The notes under the pieces: generated by a model
Told to the model about the DNA's origin: nothing
Seen by the model: only the letters and a program-made list of their open reading frames with translations
Database searches by the model: none
In this document: positions 6,204 to 9,574 of the stretch, in pieces
How positions within the stretch are numbered: the stretch's first letter is position 1
Layout of the letters: each line of letters starts with the position of its first letter
Position numbers and translations under genes: made by a program
Assembly (NCBI GenBank): GCA_015662065.1
Contig: DQUX01000154.1
Span: 1 to 9,574, forward strand
Length of the DNA stretch: 9,574 nucleotides
Origin: Anaerolineales bacterium
GTDB taxonomy: Bacteria > Chloroflexota > Anaerolineae > B4-G1 > DUEL01
Direction: 5' to 3'

Positions 6204-6232
6204 TTGCTCCCTCCGTCGTTTTGTGGTAGAAT
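6204..6232 (+). promoter_or_regulatory. Promoter for tRNA-His
   Basis: TTGCTC (6204-6209), a 17-nt spacer, and TAGAAT (6227-6232; five of six match TATAAT). Transcription would start about 6239, just before the tRNA at 6243. The -35 box overlaps the ribosome binding site region of the divergent minus-strand gene starting at 6200. Confidence 0.65.
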
Positions 6233-6242
6233 ATCTGCGCGT

Positions 6243-6316
6243 GGTGGGTGTGGCCTAATGGTTAAGGCACCTGGTTGTGGCCCAGGAGATTGTGGGTTCG
6301 AGTCCCACCACTCACC
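6243..6316 (+). tRNA. tRNA-His: tRNA-His, anticodon GTG
   Basis: A complete cloverleaf is visible. Acceptor arms GTGGGTG (6244-6250) and CACTCAC (6309-6315) pair with one G-T wobble; the D arm is GCCT/AGGC, the anticodon stem CCTGG/CCAGG with loop TTGTGGC (anticodon GTG at 6277-6279), and the T arm GTGGG-TTCGAGT-CCCAC. The histidine identity is confirmed by an encoded extra G at position -1 (6243) facing discriminator C73 (6316), the element read by histidyl-tRNA synthetase. No CCA is encoded; it must be added by the nucleotidyltransferase. Confidence 0.96.
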
Positions 6317-6321
6317 CCTGG

Positions 6322-6348
6322 CGGCCGGGCACACCCCGGCCGTCTTTT
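6322..6348 (+). terminator. Intrinsic terminator-like hairpin after tRNA-His
   Basis: CGGCCGGG (6322-6329) and its complement CCCGGCCG (6335-6342) with loop CACAC are followed by TCTTTT (6343-6348). This is a normal rho-independent layout, 6 nt after the tRNA-His 3' end and 8 nt before tRNA-Arg. Confidence 0.75.
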
Positions 6349-6355
6349 GACAAAC

Positions 6356-6428
6356 GCCCCCGTAGCTCAATGGACAGAGCGCCGGACTTCGAATCCGTAG
6401 GTTGCGCGTTCGAGTCGCGCCGGGGGCG
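6356..6428 (+). tRNA. tRNA-Arg: tRNA-Arg, anticodon TCG
   Basis: Acceptor arms GCCCCCG (6356-6362) and CGGGGGC (6421-6427) pair perfectly, with discriminator G (6428). The D arm is GCTC/GAGC, the anticodon loop CTTCGAA with anticodon TCG at 6389-6391 (reads CGA-type Arg codons), and the T arm GCGCG-TTCGAGT-CGCGC. The outermost anticodon-stem pair (27-43) is a C-T mismatch. CCA is not encoded. No promoter of its own is evident between it and the upstream hairpin. Confidence 0.94.
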
Positions 6429-6441
6429 CCTGGAAAGGAAG

Positions 6442-6477
6442 GCCAGCAACAGGATCGGCTGCTGGCTTTCTTTTTTT
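6442..6477 (+). terminator. Rho-independent terminator after tRNA-Arg
   Basis: GCCAGCA (6442-6448) pairs with TGCTGGC (6460-6466) across an 11-nt loop, followed by TTTCTTTTTTT (6467-6477), the strongest T tract in the window. It closes the tRNA unit. Confidence 0.85.
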
Positions 6478-6653
6478 CCCCGGGCGGTCATTATACCACA
6501 CCTCGCCCGAAAGGGTATCCACCCTGGGCGCCGGGGCGCATCTCCGAATTTACGGGGGTCACCAGGCCCACAGTCATAGAGGTCAAACCTTTTGGACGAT
6601 TCAGGGATAGTATAGGTAGAGGGCCCTCATCGTAGTCCAAGGGGATACAGCGA
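6478..6653. other. Leader region upstream of the ECF sigma factor gene
   Basis: This 176-bp gap holds no convincing reading frame. I see an extended -10-like TGGTATAAT on the minus strand (TATAAT at 6495-6490) without a good -35 box, and a possible RNA stem of CCTTTTGGAC (6588-6597) with GTCCAAGGGG (6635-6644), which would bury the AGGGG upstream of the ATG at 6654. A palindrome GAGGGCCCTC lies between these arms. No standard promoter for the sigma factor gene is clear; an ECF-type promoter around 6584-6612 is possible but unproven. Confidence 0.4.
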
Positions 6654-7235
6654 ATGGAGGAGCGGGAGGCCATAGCCCGGCTGAAGAGGGGCGACATCGG
6701 TGGACTGGAGGTGCTGGTGCGCCGATACCAGGTGCAGGCCGTGCGGGCCGCCACCCTGATCGTCCGCGACCGCGAGATAGCCGAAGACATCGTGCAGTCC
6801 GCATTCCTCCGTGCCTACGAGCGCATCGACCAGTTCGACGCCGGCCGTCCCTTCGGCCCCTGGTTTCTGCGCAGCGTGGTCAACGATGCCGTCAAGGCCG
6901 CTGCCCGTCGCCGGCGGCAGGTCCCCCTGGAGGCCGGTTCCGCGAGGGAAGAAGCATCCCCGGCCGATCTGCTGGCCGACCCGAACCCCGGCCCGGCGGA
7001 TCTGGCGGAGGCAGCGGAGACCCGCCAGGCCGTCCTGGCCGCGCTGGATCGGCTCCCACCTGCGCAGCGGGCAGCGATCGTCCTGCGCTACTACCTGGGC
7101 TTGAGCGAGGCAGAGATGGCCGACGAACTGGCCTGCCCACCGGGCACGGTCAAGTGGCGCCTGCACGCAGCGCGAAAACGGCTGCGGTCGCTGCTGCGCC
7201 CCCTGTTGTCGGGGACGTCGGAACCGAGGTGCTGA
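6654..7235 (+). CDS. ECF-type RNA polymerase sigma factor
   Basis: A 193-residue sigma-70 family protein of the extracytoplasmic function class, containing only regions 2 and 4. Region 2 spans about residues 7-88, with EVLVRRYQ, the core-binding DREIAEDIVQSAFLRAYERI at 39-58, and FGPWFLRSVVNDAVKAAARRRR at 67-88 for -10 recognition. Region 4 spans about 122-180, with LDRLPPAQRAAIVLRYYLGL and the helix-turn-helix LSEAEMADELACPPGTVKWR at 150-169 followed by LHAARKRLR. The linker (90-121) is acidic and Pro/Ala-rich. ATG at 6654 has AAGGGGAT upstream. It directs RNA polymerase to a dedicated promoter set, usually including its own. The following gene encodes a membrane protein of the kind that regulates such sigma factors, 64 bp downstream, so the two are taken as a sigma/anti-sigma pair. 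The inducing signal cannot be read. Confidence 0.93.
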   Translation: MEEREAIARLKRGDIGGLEVLVRRYQVQAVRAATLIVRDREIAEDIVQSAFLRAYERIDQFDAGRPFGPWFLRSVVNDAVKAAARRRRQVPLEAGSAREEASPADLLADPNPGPADLAEAAETRQAVLAALDRLPPAQRAAIVLRYYLGLSEAEMADELACPPGTVKWRLHAARKRLRSLLRPLLSGTSEPRC

Positions 7236-7286
7236 CACATTGGCTGCTCCTTCGTCCCCCCATTCGCCCTCCGGCGGAAGTGAGCA

Positions 7287-7316
7287 GGAGGAAAACACGA
7301 TGGAGGAAAACACGAT
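7287..7316 (+). repeat. Exact 15-bp tandem duplication of ribosome binding site and start codon
   Basis: GGAGGAAAACACGAT occurs at 7287-7301 and again at 7302-7316, without mismatch. Each copy provides a GGAGG and the first two bases of an ATG (7300 and 7315), and because 15 is a multiple of three, both starts are in frame, producing MEENTMEET. Confidence 0.9.
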
Positions 7317-8454
7317 GGAAGAGACACAAGTTGCCCAGATCCTGCACGAGATCGCCAGACAGCAGGTGCCGGACGACGTGGACCTGTGGCCAGCGATCCG
7401 GGCACAGGTGCAGCCCCGACGCCCTCTGTCCCTCTGGGCACGACTGAGGCCGACCACCCGCCTGGGTTGGATCTCCCTGGCCCTGGTCCTCTCCCTGGCC
7501 TGGGGCGCCGTCGCCTATGCCGTGGCCCCGGTCATGGACCGGCTGTTCCAACAAGAAACCGGCCTGCAGCACGTCGAACAGGCCGGACTGGTCCGGGAAC
7601 TCGACCTGAGCCAGACGGTGGAGGGTGTCACCGTCACGCTGGAACGGGCCTACGCCGACGCCAACCGGGTCGTCGTCGGCTTCACCGTGAGCGGCCCCGA
7701 CGGCCAACGGTACGATCCGTATCGAGTGACACTGGTTGGCACGGACGGTGCCGCCTTGCCCCTGGCGACCGGGATGGGGATGACCGGCTCGTCCGATGTT
7801 CTCGGCGCCGATCTGCCTCCCGGTGACGGGGCCCACGTCCTCTCCTTCGACGCCGCCGCCGTGGAGGGGGAACCCGCAGAACTGGACCTACGACTGGTGG
7901 TGGAGTTGGAAAGGGTAACGCTGCCGCCCGATGCGACCGGCCCGTTCCTCACCTCGGCGAGGCCACCGGCCAACACGCCGGACTCGGCGGTGGTGGTGGA
8001 CTTGGAGCCGTTGCCGACGCCCGATGAGGGAGCCATCGTGGGGCCTTTCATCTTCGACTTCAGCCTGCCCTTCGACCCCGGTCACACCGTCGAGGTGCGG
8101 CAGACAGCGGAGGCGGCGGGGGTCGCCGTGCGGCTGGAGCGGGTCCTGATCACCCCCTCGGAGACGCGGGCCTTCCTGTGCTTCGAGCCGCCTGTCGGAG
8201 AGGGCACGGTGTGGACGTTGCTTGCTGCCCTGGACGTTGGCGACGGGCAGGATCTCTTCGGTGGCGTCGTCGGCCCGATCGGCGAGATGGGCCGGGAGGA
8301 GTGTCACCGCGTCATCTACCCTTATGGTCTCGCCGACCGCTCCGGCCTGTGGACGCTGACGGTGACCGAACTGGTGGGAACCGATCTGACAAAGCGGCCG
8401 AGCGAGGACATCCGCTTGCCTGGCCCCTGGGTCTTCCGCTTCCCTGTGCCGTAG
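7300..8454 (+). CDS. Membrane-anchored DUF4179-type protein, putative anti-sigma factor
   Basis: A 384-residue single-pass membrane protein. The N-terminal cytoplasmic part (1-55) carries AQILHEIARQQVPDDVDLWP, a pattern I know from Chloroflexota proteins encoded beside ECF sigma factors; one transmembrane helix follows at about 56-76 (GWISLALVLSLAWGAVAYAV). The outside part begins with a DUF4179-like segment, LVRELDLSQTVEGVTVTLER and VVVGFTVSG (97-132), then further beta-rich sequence to the end. In the inferred role, the short cytoplasmic part holds the sigma factor and the large outer domain senses an envelope signal. No zinc-type HxxxCxxC anti-sigma motif is present. ATG at 7300 is chosen for its AGGAGG (7286-7291) 8 nt upstream; an equally served ATG lies at 7315, and upstream TTG at 7240 lacks such a site. 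Anti-sigma function is inferred from context. Confidence 0.78.
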   Translation: MEENTMEETQVAQILHEIARQQVPDDVDLWPAIRAQVQPRRPLSLWARLRPTTRLGWISLALVLSLAWGAVAYAVAPVMDRLFQQETGLQHVEQAGLVRELDLSQTVEGVTVTLERAYADANRVVVGFTVSGPDGQRYDPYRVTLVGTDGAALPLATGMGMTGSSDVLGADLPPGDGAHVLSFDAAAVEGEPAELDLRLVVELERVTLPPDATGPFLTSARPPANTPDSAVVVDLEPLPTPDEGAIVGPFIFDFSLPFDPGHTVEVRQTAEAAGVAVRLERVLITPSETRAFLCFEPPVGEGTVWTLLAALDVGDGQDLFGGVVGPIGEMGREECHRVIYPYGLADRSGLWTLTVTELVGTDLTKRPSEDIRLPGPWVFRFPVP

Positions 8455-8468
8455 CGACCAGGGGGTGA

Positions 8469-8498
8469 GAACGCCCGGTGCCTCCGCGCCGGGCGTTC
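8469..8498. terminator. Strong hairpin between convergent genes
   Basis: GAACGCCCGG (8469-8478) pairs perfectly with CCGGGCGTTC (8489-8498). The stem continues with a T-G wobble and two G-C pairs, leaving a 4-nt CTCC loop. It lies 14 nt after the putative anti-sigma gene and 21 nt beyond the stop of the small minus-strand gene, so it can serve both. No T tract follows on either strand. Confidence 0.65.
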
Positions 8499-8519
8499 CC
8501 CCTCCCGCCTCACTTTCAA

Positions 8520-8672
8520 TTAGGTAGTCACTCTCAGGCCGGAGAATATCGTTCCGGGGCCGCCCGGGCTTCCTGCCGCCAGAGCGGGCCGCAGCAGGAG
8601 TCCCACGCCCAACAGGAGCGCACTCAACACCCCCGCGCCCAACAGCAACCGAAAGACGGTTCGTGTGTCCAC
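8520..8672 (-). CDS. Small 50-residue protein with a signal-peptide-like N terminus
   Basis: A short gene starting at GTG 8672, with a full AAGGAGG (minus strand, 8685-8679) at 6-nt spacing, and ending at TAA 8522-8520. The 50-residue product starts MDTRTVFR, has a long hydrophobic run (LLLGAGVLSALLLGVGLLL, residues 9-27), then RPALA followed by AGSPGGPGTIFSGLRVTT. This is the layout of a Sec signal peptide with an A-x-A type site (ALA, 30-33), which would release a mature peptide of about 18 residues; uncleaved, it would be a single-span membrane protein. It lies 64 bp downstream of the SCP2 gene on the same strand and ends at the shared hairpin. I know no family for it. The strong ribosome binding site and the well-formed signal-like sequence argue for a real gene; a remnant of a longer secreted protein is the alternative. 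Confidence 0.6.
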   Translation of the reverse strand: MDTRTVFRLLLGAGVLSALLLGVGLLLRPALAAGSPGGPGTIFSGLRVTT

Positions 8673-8736
8673 GATACGCCTCCTTAGAAGACGAGACTGA
8701 CGGCCAACATACAGCGGGGCCGCGGCAAAGGCTCCC

Positions 8737-9165
8737 CTACTGCCCAGGCAGGTTGTACTGCGTGTAGGCTCCCTCAAATTCCGTCGGGATCGTGCGCAGC
8801 ACCTCCACCCAGCGGATGATCCGGTTGGCCCCCTGCAAAAGCTGCAGAAACGGCCCCTGCGTGCGGAGCTTGCGGGAGGCGATAGCCTTGGTAGGCCCCA
8901 TCTTGCCCCGCAGGATGTCCACCCAGACGCCGTAGGGAGCGGAGAGGGTGAAGTCGGTGGGCCGCTCCCCCCGCCAGACTTCGCCGATCTTCCCGTCCAC
9001 GTTGTCGAAGCCGACGACGATCCTCTCCGCGACCCCCTTCTCCGGTTCTGCCTCCAGGACCAGGGTATAGGAGGCATTGTGGCCCTTGGCCAGCTCCAAG
9101 TACTCGGGATCGGCGTTGGACCGTCTCCGGACCTCTTCCATATATTCCGGTGACGCAAGTTTCAT
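8737..9165 (-). CDS. SCP2 sterol-binding domain protein
   Basis: A 142-residue stand-alone protein that fits the SCP2 (sterol carrier protein 2) fold, a small lipid-binding domain with a hydrophobic tunnel. The recognisable part is the C-terminal half: VWVDILRGKMGPTKAIASRK (80-99), then LRTQGPFLQLLQGANRIIRWVEVLRTIPTEF (100-130), matching the family pattern of a helix followed by G-K-L-x-x-x-G and a long final helix. The N-terminal half has the expected strands, including YTLVLEAEPE and RIVVGFDNVDGKIGEVWRG. ATG at 9165 overlaps the TGA of the upstream dehydrogenase as ATGA, and AGGAGGGG (9177-9170) precedes it, so translation is probably coupled. The pair suggests the dehydrogenase acts on a hydrophobic substrate held by the SCP2 protein, which is inference. 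It is about 20-30 residues longer than a minimal SCP2 domain. Confidence 0.8.
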   Translation of the reverse strand: MKLASPEYMEEVRRRSNADPEYLELAKGHNASYTLVLEAEPEKGVAERIVVGFDNVDGKIGEVWRGERPTDFTLSAPYGVWVDILRGKMGPTKAIASRKLRTQGPFLQLLQGANRIIRWVEVLRTIPTEFEGAYTQYNLPGQ

Positions 9166-9572
9166 CCTTCCCCTCCTATGCGCACCAGCATCTTGACCAC
9201 GCCAGACCCAGGGGCGCTCAGCCGCTCCAGCCCCTGAACGACCTCCTCCAGTGAAATTTCGTGGGAGATCAGGGATTCCACATCCACCCGGCCCTGGGCG
9301 ATGAAGTCGATGGCGGCGGGGAACTCCACCCGGCCCGCCAGGCTCCCCTCAATGCACAGCTCGCTCAGGACGACGCTCATGAACTCGGCCTCCACCGGCT
9401 CCACGCACAGCCCCAGGAGGAAGATCTGCCCCCCCTTGCGGACGAGAGAGACGGCGTCCCGATAGGGGGCGGGGGCGCCCGTGCAGATATAGATCACGTC
9501 CGGCCCCTGCCCGCCGATGAGCCTCCCCAGCGCCACCCCCACGTTCTCCCGCGTGGGGTCCAGGACCGCCGC
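9162..9572 (-). CDS. Zinc-type medium-chain alcohol dehydrogenase, C-terminal part (5' end outside window)
   Basis: The frame is open from the window edge down to TGA at 9164-9162, so only the last 136 codons are seen; GTG at 9542 is internal. The visible part is the second half of the NAD(P)-binding Rossmann domain and the C-terminal lobe of the MDR family: LDPTRENV near the start, then GGQGPDVIYICTGAP (the G-x-G-x-DVV-x-x-x-x-G step), VRKGGQIFLLGLC, a strand-helix ELCIEGSLAGR, and the closing ISHEISLEEVVQGLERL...GVVKMLVRI typical of threonine/sorbitol-dehydrogenase-like members. The catalytic zinc ligands lie in the missing N-terminal part, so zinc dependence and substrate cannot be confirmed. 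It overlaps the SCP2 gene by four bases (ATGA). Confidence 0.85.
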   Translation of the reverse strand, partial: AAVLDPTRENVGVALGRLIGGQGPDVIYICTGAPAPYRDAVSLVRKGGQIFLLGLCVEPVEAEFMSVVLSELCIEGSLAGRVEFPAAIDFIAQGRVDVESLISHEISLEEVVQGLERLSAPGSGVVKMLVRIGGEG

Positions 9573-9574
9573 CG

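Noticed and set aside
6347..6352. A perfect TTGACA that could be a -35 box
   Set aside because: It lies 4 bp before tRNA-Arg, so the matching -10 box would fall inside the tRNA, and no TATAAT-like sequence is there; it is part of the T tract of the upstream hairpin.
7240..7299. TTG start 20 codons earlier for the putative anti-sigma protein
   Set aside because: It has no ribosome binding site, gives a Ser/Pro-rich leader without homologous character, and the AGGAGG at 7286 clearly serves the ATG at 7300.
8673..9158. Upstream extension of the 50-codon minus-strand gene into a 212-codon frame
   Set aside because: This part overlaps the SCP2 gene in another frame and reads as Arg/Ser/Pro-rich nonsense; the GTG at 8672 with its strong ribosome binding site is the sensible start.

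Overview
The window is GC-rich (stretches of G/C-ending codons, SD-led ATG/GTG starts) and looks like a chromosomal segment of a bacterium related to Chloroflexota, probably of the Anaerolineae type. That placement is inferred from protein styles I recognise: a LysM plus FxLYD-like surface protein, an ECF sigma factor followed by a DUF4179-type membrane protein with an N-terminal 'VPDDVDLWPAI' motif, GT39-type membrane glycosyltransferases, and short G/C-rich palindromes scattered in and between genes. No marker in the window proves the phylum.

Layout, left to right. (1) 2-1441 (+): the 3' part of a LysM/FxLYD extracytoplasmic protein, then a PlsC-type acyltransferase whose ATG directly follows the upstream stop. 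(2) 1468-3415 (-): a two-gene unit of an RmlC-like cupin sugar epimerase and a long class II fructose-bisphosphate aldolase-family protein, behind a near-consensus promoter. (3) 3564-5661 (+): a YjbQ/UPF0047 protein and a multi-membrane-span GT39-type glycosyltransferase, from a second promoter placed back-to-back with the first. (4) 5694-6200 (-): an unrecognised 168-residue protein. (5) 6204-6477 (+): tRNA-His(GTG) and tRNA-Arg(TCG), each followed by a terminator-like hairpin. (6) 6654-8454 (+): an ECF sigma factor and its probable membrane-bound regulator. (7) 8520-9572 (-): the 3' end of a zinc-type medium-chain dehydrogenase, an SCP2-domain protein overlapping it by ATGA, and a 50-codon gene for a signal-peptide-like small protein.

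Most of the window is ordinary housekeeping and envelope-related content, and I see no phage, IS element, CRISPR array or clear new defence system. The points most worth a second look are: two 9-bp-stem/6-nt-loop palindromes sitting in frame inside the glycosyltransferase gene; perfect hairpins that touch or include the stop codon at convergent gene ends; an exact 15-bp duplication of the ribosome binding site and start codon of the putative anti-sigma protein; the small 50-residue secreted or membrane peptide gene; and the tightly packed divergent promoter pair at 3454-3517.
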